Shown piece after piece: positions 10,331 through 22,639 of a stretch of 64,000 bases of DNA. The DNA lies in NCBI GenBank assembly GCA_036345935.2, contig JADWOT020000009.1, positions 16,341,443 to 16,405,442 on the forward strand. Reading direction: 5' to 3'. Within the stretch, counting starts at the first letter, position 1, and each line of letters starts with the position of its first letter. This DNA comes from Taenia hydatigena (Eukaryota; Platyhelminthes; Cestoda; Cyclophyllidea; Taeniidae). The translations under genes and the position numbers were made by a program. The notes beneath the pieces are model-generated. The model had not been told where the DNA came from, made no database searches, and saw only the letters and a list, made by a program, of their open reading frames with translations.

Positions 10331-10720
10331 ATAAATCTTTCGACAAGCAAGCTTTGCGTCAACGGTTACGCACTGGCACTCACTTGCTTGCAAAGCACTT
10401 GATCTATCTTAATGTTTCTTCACTGCATTTCCTTAGTCATTTAAATTAATCAACGAGATGATTGGTTGCCATGTTTTTCTTGTTGTACGGCAATCGTCTG
10501 CTTTGTAGGGTCTCGGTCCTTATACGGGCTACAAGGAGGACAAATGGACCATGGTAATCTGTCACAAACACCTAAATATCGTGTGTGTCTTTTAGTCACG
10601 TCACGATGCATGCCACGACATGATTTTGCAGCACCAAAATAGCATCCATCTTTCCAATGCAACAGCTTCGGCAAAATATCCCCTTTCGAGCTCAATGTTA
10701 TTGGCAGTTGCAACTAAAGG
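10330..10720 (-). repeat. R1 fragment
   Basis: Blocks GCAATCGTCTGCT and CAAATGGACCATGGTAAT, and the CACGTCACGATGC region, match 23680-23810 and, more weakly, 41090-41180 and the complement of 58190-58330. The flanking homology breaks at both ends. Confidence 0.5.
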
Positions 10721-11429
10721 ATGGCTTTGGGCATTGGATGCTGCAGCCTAAATGCCTTGGTAGGACCATGTGCGGACACACACCACCCACAGCCCTGTCT
10801 AACGTGGATCGCAAGAGGCACACTTGAGCACGAAGATAAGCTTATAAAAAGGTGAGTAAATAAAGCAATTAAAATCTTACTCCTCAAAATGGTGAGGGAA
10901 TGTGTCGTAGTGGAACAGAGATCTAGTACGAAGAGATCTATCACTCTCATGGTGCTGTATTTGGGACCCAGAAAATATGCAATTTGCTGTTACGAAACAA
11001 GTGCATTAACAATTTGTCACTGCTTAGTGCGAGTTCTGGTCCAAAAGACACCATCGATACATTCTTCATCGAAGTTGCTGCCGGTCAGCGATAACGGTTA
11101 ATGCTGCTTACTACTGCGGCAGCATAGTCCAGTCTTTCATGCCTGCCTTGCAAGACATGGATGTGGGCGACGTGGGGCTCCAACTAGCCGGTGATCAGAT
11201 TTAGCCTTGCAGATCGTTCGATCTCGTAAATCCACATATGCACTTCAAAATTATTTGCAGTCAGATGCTACTGCCGACGTGCTAACGACTACCCACGCAA
11301 TAAGGGGGAAATTTAGCTCTGTATTATCGAAGCTTAACCACATATGGGCAAAATGGTGATGGAACATTTGCTCTGCATGCCAGTATGCAGCATATATTGA
11401 AAATCAGTTTGCGCCTTGTTTTAATCATA
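10721..11429. other. Mosaic of repeat fragments
   Basis: About 10800-10930 (GAGCACGAAGATAAGCTTATAAAAAGG ... GGAACAGAGATCTAGT, shortened here) is a diverged relative of 41430-41545 and of the complement of 35570-35690. The remainder, 10940-11429, has no recognised match and no supported gene. Confidence 0.4.
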
Positions 11430-12000
11430 AACCTATGTTTCCTTTTAAATTTGTTCTCCGTATGAGTTTTGGGACACAGTTGAAAAAAACGTGCATATTT
11501 GATGACCTGTTGAGCCCCTTTTAAATGCGCATTGTGCTGCCAAATTGACAATTACGTACTTGGAAGCCTTCCATTGAGGTCACTCTTGGGCCTCTCGGAC
11601 CAGGCAGAATAAGCGGAAGAGTCTGTGCCGAATCAAGTTTATTTGCCATCTATGAGCAAGATTTGCCGCATAAGTTTAAAGCGTCGTTAATAAAATGTTC
11701 AAAAGATTGTGCGTGGACGTGTCAACTTTACCACATTTTGCCAAGAAAACATGCCTTTTAAGCTTAACGAATCTAGCGTCAAACCAGCTGAATGGTTAGC
11801 GCTGCTACGATACATCTCATTAGGGGCATTTTAAACATGTAGGCTCACGAAGCGCTTCTGTAATCTGTGTTTGTCTGAGCACACCCTTCGAGTGTGGGTG
11901 GACCTGCTAACGCCATCCACGCAACCTTCAACCTTCAACCCCTGCAGAGGAAGAGGAGTAGGAGGAGAAAATGAAATCAGACTAGCTCTACGACCAAACG
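11430..12000 (+). repeat. X module copy 1, coding-like relic
   Basis: Homologous to 33915-34440 on the opposite strand. Shared blocks include TTCCATTGAGGTCACTCT, GGAAGAG...TTTGCC...ACAAGATTTGC and CCCTGCAGAGGAAGAGGA. In one frame it conceptually reads SIEVTLGP...GRVCAESSLFAIYE...SKDCAW, aligning to NSIEVTLQ...RFCPIKFICQ...RDCALASVY in copy 2. Both are interrupted by stops and indels. I do not recognise the family. It sits where R1 copies without it are continuous, so it is probably a module inserted in R1. Confidence 0.45.
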
Positions 12001-13160
12001 CACCGTGAACTTCTACATCGCTGCTCAAATGCGCGATTTCATACCCTTACATCCTTCACTCCACCTAAGGTGAACAAACCAGAAGTGGGAGACAGATATT
12101 CGCAGTTAACTTTTCTTTCAACGAGGCAACATCGGGTGTAATAACATTTTAGTTTACTGCTTTATATGTGAACTTGCGCCATTCTGTACAAAAGAAGGCC
12201 ACATTATACAGTGGCATGCGGTCCTGTCCTCCAGTTACGAAATTCTGCAACTGCTGGCTGAGATAAGTGGGCTAGCTCACTACACTCAACCTTTCGCAGT
12301 ATTCGCTTCTCCCTCTTTAACAAACAACAAATTTGCCCTTCTCTGTCCTGTCAAGGCAGAGAATATGAGTGTGGAGGGTTTTGTGAATAGTTAAACATTG
12401 GCTTAGCGGCGAAGGCAAAATCACTAAATAAACATCTGCGCAGCACCGTTCCAAGTCTCCTCTGATTTCACAATGAGACCTACCAGCATTGATAAGTGTA
12501 AGCATTTTGACAGTCGGAGGGTCTTTCCTGTCAACCTTACAGCCGCGACAGGGAAACCACTCACTGGTTAATTACAGGTCCACCCGTGCCCATTTTCCAG
12601 CCTTGACCTCATCAGAACAGGATCGTCACCAATTATGGCCCAGAGGAAGTGTCATAATTTGCCTGAATTTACTCCATTTTACCCAGTGACATTTATAATC
12701 TGGGGGAGGGGGCGAAATTTATACCAACTAAATGCCAACGTTTAGCTCCTACTAAACTAGAATGACTCAAGTAAGCAAATGAAACCCGCAAAGCAGATGA
12801 TCAAATAGAGTTTAATTCATGCGCAAGCAACTGCGCAGACAGTCGATTCTCGGGCACATATTGCATAGAAATCTAAATCACACACAACTTGTTCTCTTAA
12901 ATCGACTTTTTTAACAGTTAACATTCCATTGTAAGTCGTTCCAAGCAATAACTGGAAAGGGGATAATGTTTTGTGATAGATTGAAGCCATACGTAAAGTT
13001 GAGTGGGAGATGTGATTTTTTGTTCTGGTAAAAAAAAGAGAAGTGGCCACTGTTGGAATTCCGTAGCCCTGGAGTCCTGAGTTGGATTTTATTTCGTACT
13101 GCAGGAGTACATGAATCATGCTTCATGATATTCAGCTCATCTCGACCCTCCAAGCAGTAA
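12001..13160 (-). repeat. R1 repeat, minus orientation
   Basis: 12030-12660 is the reverse of 15225-15560 and 57420-57730, and lies parallel to 23910-24500. 12800-13160 is related to 43280-43500. No ORF is conserved between copies, although the complement of the SLSLC...GYR segment translates similarly in several copies because the DNA is shared. Confidence 0.5.
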
Positions 13161-14430
13161 AGTAAGGGAATTTTTCAAAGGGATTGCATTAACGCCTTTC
13201 TCGCTTTCCCATACTGACTGGTTTCATTCGACCACCACCCTTCATAAAAGAGATACCGCAAGCGAATTCACTGAAACATTTGATGAAAGATGTCTACCTA
13301 CTTTAATGATCAAGTTTGAACATGGAAATTTGGCAATTTACCTGGTGAGTTTGACCTTAGCAAATGGCTAGAAGTGGGACAATGTAAAGTGGTGAAGGCA
13401 TTTGATGGGCTGCATACCTACTTGATTCGTTTCTGAGATGAAAACAAATTTGTCAGGTGGTTGGTAGCCTTCATTCATGCAAGTCGCGACAAATGCTTAG
13501 GTCATATTGCTGCCTATCCGACTAGGTCCCTCCACATTCCCTCCTGGCACAAAAAGGAGGGCAAATGAACCACAGTGTTGTCGGTTCCTCTTAATCTTAC
13601 CACGAGAAGTGTGGTAGCACGATTTCGTGACACACAAATTGCCACTCTCCATCATATCAGCTTTAGAAGGGTCAAATTATTACGGCCCAAAATTATGACT
13701 TAGTCCCTTACACACCCTCTTCACCCCAATGGAACAAAACCACAAATTGAAGAAAAGAAGTGCGCATTCGATTGCTCTTTCACTGGCCAGCATTGTGTCC
13801 TACATTCTTTCCGCTCACATCCTCAAAGGCAGTATTGCTCTAGTCAGTGTAAAGGAGGCCTTATTTTACATGGACATGAGGATCTGCCCTCCCACTGCCT
13901 TATGACTGGCCGATCTGTAACATGTGATTATAATTTGAGCAAATTCGTTTTGAGCACTTAATTGGGAAATTATTATTTCTTGTAAAAGTGAGGCTCTATA
14001 TGAATTTAAGCCTAATCGGGTGCTTATTTGCCAGAGATGGAGACTGACTATTATGAGGCCAGCGTGACCTGTTAGATTGGAGTCATGCCATCGAGAGATA
14101 GACCACATTTGCTCTCCAATGCCAACCCGGCCGGTTATGGGTTTCCAAAGATGCATGGCAGGAAAAGAGGCCCATTTGCAGTCCATTTGGGAGTGAAGCT
14201 GACTGTGTCAATCGGCTAAGGAAGAAGGTCGAACCAAGGAGTCTTTGCCTCTTCATCATTCACAGGCGACTGACTCCCAAGTATGTGTTTTGTTTCACAA
14301 ATTGTTTATAATTTCTACCATAACAGAATCCTAAACCTGGGTTTCTAGTTTTGGGCATAAAATTTCCTTTTTTGTTTCAAGCACAGTCCACAAGTAGGCC
14401 GAATCCGCGCAATCGCTTGACTGACCGTGA
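13161..14430. other. R1-derived fragments and unassigned DNA
   Basis: 13320-13700 has short R1 matches (an ACCTGGTGAG-type junction and GGGCAAATGAACCACAG, compare CAAATGGACCATGG). 13860-14200 contains a 106-codon minus ORF with no recognised domain and no counterpart in other copies. I treat it as chance. Confidence 0.35.
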
Positions 14431-14439
14431 TGCATCAAT

Positions 14440-17130
14440 CACGTAGCAATCAAATACTTCTTCACACATGAGAAGTTTCTAAGACTGTAATTGGTGGTCC
14501 ACGAGGAGAGGGTGAATTGATGACGAGCCAATGGCGTCGAAGGATATTCCGTGTTAGGTTGAGGGTAGGGAGAGAGAGCGGAAGGGTTATTAAAGGAAGC
14601 GGTGGAGACGTCGTTTGGAGAAAAGGTGGACACATATGCCATAGATGCTCTACATAAATGTGTGGTCTGCCATGTTGCTGTAGCCTAGTGCGACTTTAGA
14701 AATCAATCCGCAATTTGGATCACCTTTATTCAAAGTGACGACGTAGGTGGAAATAGGATACACTTAAGTAGGTACAGTGCTCCACTACTCATTGACTTCC
14801 CAAATCTAATTGGTGCTGAAATTATTGCTACTGATGAGGGCCTAACAGTAGCCACTTTACTTGCTCGGCAAAACCATGACCATATCTGACTTAGTCTTAG
14901 GTTAGCTTCGTCCTTTTTACAGAACACCAATCCTATGCCTATTTATTACTTGGATGAACCCACACTCCAATGCAGTTCGTCCGCTTAATGGAACGGTTTG
15001 GATGCGAGCCGGGATGTTCATAAATTGTTCATCCGATAATAGACTGCCCAACTTTTTTGATTACAGGCGGGTTAAACTCCAGTCGAACATATTTTTAACA
15101 GGTTTTTGTGTTTACAATAATTGCTTCAGCTTTGCAGAAGCAAAGCGTCAATGGGTGGAATGGAACAAAGTGTGAGGGCAAAGTGGGTTCAGTCAAAAAG
15201 TTTATGAAATGTTCTTGCAAATGTTAAAGACTCGCCACACGCTCAGGGTGGAATTCGCGTTCAGATGAGGGCAAAACAGAGAAATGGACACAAGTAGATC
15301 TGAAATCGGCAACCTGAAGGATGGGAGGCAGACCGGTGATTGGCTCTCCTCTTTGAGTCTCTGTGACTCTCACACCTCTTTTGGCTATAGGATTGATAGG
15401 AGCAACCTTCCGACTATCAAGCCCTTCACGTTTGTCGCTGTTGCTGGGTCCCATTGTAAACTTAGAGGAGATAAGTGACGGCGATGCACGGATGTTTATT
15501 TACTGAATTCGCCTTCTTTCTCCCATACCAATTTCCCACTATTCACAGAACACTCTACAGTCTAATTCACTGCCTCAACAAGCCGACACCCTTCCCAGTC
15601 GTCCACAGTATAGAGTGGATAAAGTGAATAGAGATATTAGGGCAGTTAAAAGTGGAAAGTATATGTCACACAGAATCGAGTGTAGCAGCTGTAGAAGTTA
15701 GCAGTGGGAGGGCAGCACATAATGTCAATAAGAAATGTAGCCTCCCTTTAAAAATAAAGTTCCAAATTCATCTTTAAAGCTAAATGCACATTTATGCCTT
15801 CCGCTACTGGTTTCTCCTTTTTACAGGAAATGGCAATAACAACTTTGAGGTAGTGAACGCATCCTATTGAAACAACAATGGACTGCACATAGCTCTCTTT
15901 CGATTCTGTGGTTTGTCTCCTTGAAACGAAAGGAGTGTGTGGGTGATTAGGTCTTACATTAGGACTGTAGGCTGGAGAATTTGCTGCAGTTGACGCGATA
16001 GAGGAGAAGAGGCAACTTGTACGACATGACATTGTGCCAATGCATTTCTCGTGGTACGATTAGCAGGATCTGGCGACACCTAGGTTATCCTAACGAAACA
16101 CCATGGCCAGTGTGTCAATCTTTTTGTCCCTAATGGGAATGTGAAGTAACCTGCCCGCACAGACGGCGATATGGCACAGAAGTTGCTGCATTTTATATGA
16201 ACGAAATCAACCAATCACCTGAAAATTTCGTTACGTGATTGCGATGTGCTGAAGGTCGTAAAGCACGAGTCAAGTATTTCAGGGTAGAGGAAGCCTAACA
16301 ACAGCCACATTTCCTATTCGGCAAAACAAACACCACGCCTTGTCTAAATTCGCATTTAACTCCATTTTAGCAAAACATTGAACCCTCCCTCACTTCTTGC
16401 TTAGAATTTCTCGCAATGGACTGTATTCAGTTCGATGCGTCCATTTAAGAGAGCATGTTGGGCCTGCGCTGGAATTTCATGAGTTGTATATATGATGACA
16501 GAGTACCCAAGTCCTTGATTGAGCATAGGTAAGCCCCACCCAAACACCTAACAGCAAATTTCTTTTCCTTTCTCTGGTCGTTTAAAATTTGTAGAAGCAA
16601 GCGCTAATATTTAGTCAGTATAACATTTTGCCCACCACACAATGGATGTCATTGGTTAGAATGGAATGAATTCTGGGAGCCAATCGGTGCGGATCCAAGC
16701 AAGCTATGGCTTATTCACGAAAATTCTGAGGACTTGTCAAAAGCTCTAAGAGGCCATGCGCCACAACTAGGCGGTGGTATTCCCGTTCTGGTAGGATCGT
16801 GGTAGAGGAATATCCACACAAGTGGGACTGTGAAAGGTTTTCAGAAGGGGAGGGAGCCCATTCAGGTGGGTGGTGTTCCCATTTCAGTTGCCATCGAGCC
16901 GACTCCCATCCTGACCACGGCACTGATAGGAAGACCCTTTTGGATATCAAACCCTTTACACTTGGTGACATTGACAGGTCAAATTGTGAACTGCACCAAG
17001 AGCCCAGACAGTCAAATTTTGGAGGAGACAGATGATGCCGCATCGCACACGCAAATCTCGCAAATTTGGTAATAGCACTTTTGTGCAAATTGCAGCCAGT
17101 CTTAAAGGAACTTTGATTCTTATTTCTCTG
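14440..17130 (+). repeat. R1 repeat, two successive incomplete copies
   Basis: Blocks in order: a GGTGGTCCACGAGGAGAGGG segment (as at 19570 and 45530), a GTGACGACGTAGGTGGAAAT segment (as at 56660), a TTTGGATGCGAGCCGGG segment (as at 57200), AATGGGTGGAATGGAA, then 15225-15560 (as at 57420-57730) and GGAGGGCAGCACATAATGTC (as at 57877). A second partial run, 16430-17050, repeats the later blocks. The 142-codon minus ORF at 16711-17139 lies in this repeat and is not supported as a gene. Confidence 0.55.
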
Positions 17131-18160
17131 CTCAAACAATTTGACTTCCTTTCCTACCCTTTAACGGGGTGGGAGGGACGGTGATTTAGTGCTTATCAAA
17201 GAGGAAGTTGAGACTCCACAGAGTTGAATGTAGCAAACTGGCCAATTTATTTTACTCAGCGATTGCGAAGACCGCAACGGGAAGGCAGAGCCCCATGTCA
17301 ATTTAAAATATGGCTTCATTCTGTACAGAACAGTGCATCCCATCTTTAAAGCAGTACACATGAAACTTACTGCACGGGATGATGCCTCATTGAAAGAGAA
17401 GCGAATCGCACATATTTGTGTTCCGCTTCTAGTTTCTTTTCCCTGGAAGGAATAGCGGCGGATGTAAAGAGTAAAAATTAGACATTTAAAAAGCGATGCG
17501 GAGGGTCACGGTGTGCCCGCGACTAAATGATGCACTAAAAGGAAGGCATGTCTTGTGCTGTTTGGTAGTGGTGAGGGAGAAAGCCGAATGGGTATTTTAA
17601 CGGCACAGAAGGCCGCTCCCTCATGCTGCTCTCACCTACCCCATTACGCGCTTTGCGTCGTCACAGTTGCAAAACAGACAGACTCATTACTATCTACGTC
17701 TTCCCTCCAGAACTAATAGACTGAAGTAATGTGGCAGAGCATTCTGCCTAGTACAAGCGGAATGCTTAGGAGGTCACTAAAATGGCACGAAATGCAACCA
17801 GCGGTAGCTGAATTGTTCGGTGTCTTAACTACTCCCTCAAAAACCAGCAACACACTGCAGTGTCATTCTAAAATGAATTGCAGTTTTGCTGCGTTTGGTC
17901 AGAAAAATGATTTCTGCGTGCGACTTCTCCACGCTCATTTATCATTTGCATCTGTGACCCAGCAAGTGCTCTCCATCATCATAAAAGTGACTTTGCCAGG
18001 GTCTGGTAAATTTGCCAAACCACTTTTTGCGACGGCTGGAAGCGTGTACATAGTTAACTCATTTTTGCGCTCGATGCATTCCTTGCCTGTAGGCCTTCAC
18101 ACCTCACAACTCGGGCTACGCTAGCAGTCTCCCAGCTTTTCTCCACTTTGCTAAGTAAGT
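17131..18160. other. R1 tail fragments
   Basis: 17160-17460 matches 28540-28860 and 33640-33900 (GATGCCTCATTGAAAGAGAA). 17700-18130 holds a 131-codon ORF without recognisable domains. Its AACCCAGCAAGTGCTCTC-like block recurs at 44530 and 63265, so it is repeat-derived. Confidence 0.4.
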
Positions 18161-20949
18161 TGCTATAATTGGGCAAGGTCACTAAGCTCTCGGTTAATCT
18201 CTTTCGCAGTGACCAGGGAAGATAATTGCCCTCTGTAAGATGTCACCAGCATCACGTGCTGGGTCGAGCATTCTGCTGCTGTGTTAGAGCAGAGAATTTG
18301 CTTGCAGGAATGCTGTTTAAACTTCTGTTGCGTGACGCAATTTTGGTGAGCGGGATAGTCAAGCACACATCTCAGTTCAACGAACGGAGCACCTGTGGGT
18401 GAATGAAGGGATGAAGAGGGAATGGCAACGTTGATATGCAGACCAAGTGACACAGAGGATTCGACGCGAAAATCTTGACTAGAGAAATTGGGAAGAATAC
18501 GAATCATTTCCAAGGCAACGTCCTTGCAGCACAAAAGGTGTCACATACCTTCCATTATAATAGGCTTCGAGATCAGCTCATCCTCCTTCCTTTCAACGTG
18601 CACGAGTTTGACATCATAGCTTGCTAAATGTCTTAAAGTAAGGGTCGTAAGTGATAGGCAGAACATACCTTGCTTGAATTTCCTTTGCGCTTGCAAGCAA
18701 AGGCTGTAAGTTAGACAGGTCACATTCCTGACAATTTTCAATTCTCCGACTTTTCGTCCTAGACAAAGGCTAGCTTTGCTTACTCTAGTAAGGTGTACAT
18801 TCGATTCGACACCAGACACTAAAAATGGGCTAAATACTCATTGCCAAATAAAGCAGATCGTGTGACACATGCAATAGTTATGCTCTTGCCCGAATCGGGC
18901 ATTCATGCTGAAGTCCGACCAACTATAAATACTTGACGGCCATTCCACTTCTGTCGGCAAAAAGGAAGTGCAACAAATGGGCCTGGAGCTGCTTACTTGC
19001 GCTAAATGATGAGGAAAAGCACACGGAGTGAGTCCATGAGAGTGATATACGCACAACCCTAAGGCTCTGATCTTTGAACAATCTTCACATCTCCTCATCA
19101 CTCGCGTCACAATTTGCTCTAGTCTGACCTTCACTGCAATCAAAGTGCTTGAGTCATATTCCCTGCGAACTGCTTCCCGCTATCTTCAGAGCAATTGCCG
19201 AATTGACAAACTTTTCATGGCAGCTCTCCTCTCACCGCACTGGAATTAAGGTGGGTGGATTCAGTGTAGACAGGGCGTGGAAGGGATCACCGAAAGAAGT
19301 ATGGTGCTGCTACACCACCAAACTCCTGCTTCAATGTAACAGGTAGGTTTGCAGAATCTAGCCTAGTCAAACTTCTGCCGAATCCAAGGCAGAGGTTGCT
19401 TATGAATTCGTTGGACTTGTCTACTAGCGTTTACTTTGCACCATCTTCCAACCTGGTAGAGGGCAAATCTTTATAAATCTTAATTCGTGCCTGCCATTCA
19501 CACTCCACTGCACTCTAATCACGTGGAAACCATATACCTCTTCATATGCGAGAGTTTTCGAGCACTGTAACTGGTAGTCCGCGAGGAGAGGGATAATTGA
19601 TGACGAGTCAACCACGCTTAGGGAGGAGACGCGTTGGGTAGGATGCTGGGGAAGGAGGGGAGGTTGGCCGATAGAGGCGGTGACCTATGTGATGGTCTGA
19701 TTCGTTGATGTTCTGTACGAAATGCATTTGTGCTTGTTGGTATAGTCCAGAGGGCAGACTACTATCCTGCCAAGCGTTCTGCCAATGGGTGGTGCATGTT
19801 CTGCCATGTTGCTGCGACTTATTGCGACCTCAGGTATCACTCGATGCTTTGGATCAGGTTTACTAGAAGTGACGGCCAATTTGGAAATGAGACAAACCTG
19901 AGTAAATACAGCTCTTACTAGGGAGTTAAATAGGGATATTCAAATGATCGTGCATTGCCCTGAAAATGTCCGGTGCTTATTTCAAAGACCACACGCAAAT
20001 ATCCCAATATGTTTTATTCATTAAAACGCTTCCCATTTTCATTTGGTTGAGGCACTCATGCGTAAGATTCGTGTTTGCAAAGAAGGAAAATAACTTACAT
20101 CAGCTGTTGCTGCAACCCCTATGACAGGTTTTCCATAGGAAATGGGCAGACAAAATACCTTCCATTGCACCCACAGCAACCGAATCAGCCACACTGCCAA
20201 ATGGACTGCATAAGGAATAAGTATCCTTCTTGGAGGCCTTTAGAACCCCTAATCTTCCAGGCTGCCACTGCGCAGCGCAACGGTGCCCATTTTGCTTAAA
20301 GACGTCTCAAATTTAACAGGAGTATAAATCAGTGCTACTGATGAGAGCCTAACAGTAGACGCTTCTCCCTTTCAGCACAACCGCCACCACACCTGACTTA
20401 ATCTTGCGTTTGGCTTCTATCCTTCACAAAGCTTACCACTTGCCTAATTGTTGCTTGAATACATTCGCATTGGAATGCAGTCAGTTCAGTCTGTTGACTT
20501 AAGGGACCATGTCGGATGCGTGCTAAATTGTTGATGCATTTTGTATCACAAAGTAGACTGCGCAGATTATTGTTAACACGCAGTCAATCTTCGTATCTGC
20601 TCGGAAAATCTCTTTTGCAAAGGTTGGACTTCTAAGTTTTGAAAAAGCTAAGTGCCAATATTTAGATAGTTCATCATCTCATCCACCGCTCAATGTATGC
20701 CAATGGGTGGAATGGAATGAAGTCTAAAATAGAGGCGCATCCTATCCAAGCAGATTATAACTTATTCCTGCAAATTACAAAGACTAATTGAATGCGCTGA
20801 GAGGCTGCGTGTTACCATGAAGTGGTGGCATTCTCGTTCTGAGGAGGACGTGTTAGAGAAGTGGCCACGAGTGGACCTCGAATCGATAGCCTACAGGATA
20901 GAAAAGCAGTGCAGTGATTAATTCTCCTCTGTGAGTCCCTCTCTTTCTT
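18161..20949. repeat. R1 modules, mixed orientation
   Basis: 18540-19340 is related to 25020-25790 and 44560-44910, marked by AAGGCTGTAAGTTAGACAGG and a TATAAACACTTG(G/A)CTG block. 19430-19690 relates to 45470-45720 and 14460-14640. 19790-20760 follows the same block order as 14660-15170. No coding region is conserved across copies. Confidence 0.5.
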
Positions 20950-21474
20950 GCAACTCTCATGGTTATAGGATTAACAAAGGGAATTTTCCGACCACCAAAC
21001 TCTTTGCGCTTGTTACAATAAGTGCAGGGTTTTTTGTGATGCAGCTCAACATTCTCTCCTCTTCTGCTAGCAGTATGGAAGAAAAACAGCATCTCCTAGA
21101 CATGCAGGACCTTCGTCTACCCAATCAGTTTCTCTCTATGCATAAGTGGTGCCTGCAGAAGTCCTTCAATCTCTTGAATCATTGATTGCATCTACTCAGC
21201 TTCCCTCAAGACAATACGCCAGTGAGAACCGCACCTATGTAGAATCTACTAGGGTGGAAGTGGAAACGATAGTTATGAGCAAGATGGAATGTAGCACGTC
21301 GAGATGAAGATAGGCAAGACGGTTGTAACTCTTACGCCAAATTGCTCCATGTGAATCGTGAATTATAGGGCAAAATTTAGTTGTGGGTTCCACGTATAGG
21401 CGCTTAGTAGTAAACTCCTTTTATGTTGTTAGTGGATATGCCATTTTACAGCACAACTACACGTTTTAGCTTAC
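20950..21474 (-). repeat. R3 repeat joined to intron downstream of FnIII-1
   Basis: Minus-strand R3 (TGCAGCTCAACATTCTCTCC, GTGGTGCCTGCAGAAG, GAGATGAAGATAGGC) directly continues the intron after the FnIII exon ending at 21475. The same intron/R3 junction occurs in the genes at 5580 and 32330. Confidence 0.55.
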
Positions 21475-22060
21475 CAATGCCCTGTGTCCGAATTTCTTTG
21501 CTTAATTCCAAAATCACAGTTCCATTGTGTATTACCGTCACGTTCACATTGTATGATGTGTTGGGCATGAGATCGCAAAGAGTGACCTCTCCCTCGCTGA
21601 GACTCGCAAATGCTGACTTTACGAAGGTGGAGTCAGTAGCCGATACTGCCATCAGTCCAACTTCTCCATCAAGCACATCCTCCAATTTATTCATATCCCA
21701 ATGTAAGCGAATAAAATGAGAATCCTCAGGATCCCAATAGAAGTATTTTGCCAGTTGTTTTCTCTTGGTATTGTCCCTTCAGTAAAATAGGAAAGGTTCT
21801 AATCAGCCTCATCACTACGCTGTGGTGTGGATTACAATTGTCCACGACCTGACAGCATGACAGGTTTACAATGAGTGGATGTAGATGAATGGAAATGCTT
21901 TGAGGAAGAGTTTATGACTAAAAATGTCTTGATGTGTTAGACGCTCGTATGCTTATGCTGATGAGATTCAAATGTAAAAATGCAACTTACCGACAGGGTT
22001 TTCGCGCTCCTTAGCCAAAACGAAAGTCGCCAGCAGAATGAGACACAAGTGAAGCATCAT
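21475..22060 (-). pseudogene. Truncated two-FnIII antigen gene: signal exon and FnIII-1
   Basis: The signal exon at 22060-21991 encodes a clean secretion signal (MMLHLCLILLATFVLA) and ends in a perfect G|GTAAGTTG donor. The FnIII exon runs from about 21774 to 21475 and is fully open in the Trp frame. It has RLHW at the B strand, L-M-P-N-T-S-Y in the F-strand motif and a GIG|GTAAGC donor. One boundary fails: where the homologous copy at 60093 has AAAAG before ACAAT, this copy has AAGGG. The nearest usable AG (21778-21777) shifts the frame, and an upstream in-frame AG meets TGA. The downstream intron enters R3, and no second FnIII or tail exon follows. Apart from that junction it is the best-preserved FnIII after the intact gene. 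Confidence 0.7.
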
Positions 22061-22104
22061 GATCTCACCACAACTGCCAACCATTCACAGCCCATGGTGC
22101 ATTT

Positions 22105-22235
22105 ACAAGAATGCTTCACTTGCGTATCAGCCGATGGGCTCTCCTCGCCTTGACCTGCAAGGCGACTTCTACGCAATGTATCGTGATGGATTGCGTGTGT
22201 CCTCCCACATTCAACTCTCACGCTTCTTATCATAG
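22105..22235 (-). promoter_or_regulatory. Promoter module with TGTAAA in place of TATAAA
   Basis: Contains all shared blocks on the minus strand (TATGATAA, TGTGGGAGGAC, TGCGTAG, AGGTCAAG, GAGAGCCCAT). A single-base change is present at the TATA position (about 22108, TGTAAA). Confidence 0.5.
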
Positions 22236-22639
22236 CCGCAAACTGCTACCGAATTTGTGAAAACATGCAGTGTACACTCGCGTTACGCATTGTCCTTTGA
22301 GTTTGTTAAGCAAAAGTTGTTTTGAATAAGGTGGAGAGTTGTGATTAGATAAAATCGTAAAAGTGCTCTTACGCTGTTTGAAAACTTACCGACACCGTGT
22401 GAAGAATGCGACTGCTATTATGGCTTCCTTAGCCCAATCTGTGCGACTTTTTACACGCGCAACGGTGAGTTGTGGAGGAAAAGTACACATTTCATGGAGA
22501 CGAAGCTCTCACCTCTCTGATGTTCCATTCTTCTCTCCTCTATGCATGTGGCTAAAAAAGGGGAAGCGGTGTTGATGCGTATCAAAGCAAAGGTCGTGGC
22601 ATCGAAGACACCACCGAGAAGGCGCTACACGTGAGAATG
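22236..22639 (-). other. Distal 5' flank of the truncated antigen gene
   Basis: About 22300-22450 resembles 1290-1440 upstream of the intact gene (CACCGTGTGAAGAATGCGACTG versus a CCGAGTGTAGGATGTGACTG-like block). This supports duplication of at least 400 bp of upstream DNA with the gene. The 70-codon plus ORF here is incidental. Confidence 0.4.

Noticed and set aside
15284..15478. Similar translated peptides (SLSLC...GYR...) at 15.3, 24.4 and 16.8 kb, suggesting a small gene family
   Set aside because: These come from R1 DNA similarity. Start and stop positions differ, other copies have stops, and no splice or signal features are present.
16711..17139. 142-codon minus-strand ORF, the longest in the window
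   Set aside because: It lies within R1. Homologous R1 copies at 15.3, 20.9 and 57.5 kb do not keep the frame, and the composition is not protein-like.
17729..18124. 131-codon plus-strand ORF
   Set aside because: Its end uses a repeat block (CCAGCAAGTGCTCTC) found at 44.5 and 63.3 kb in other frames. No domain.
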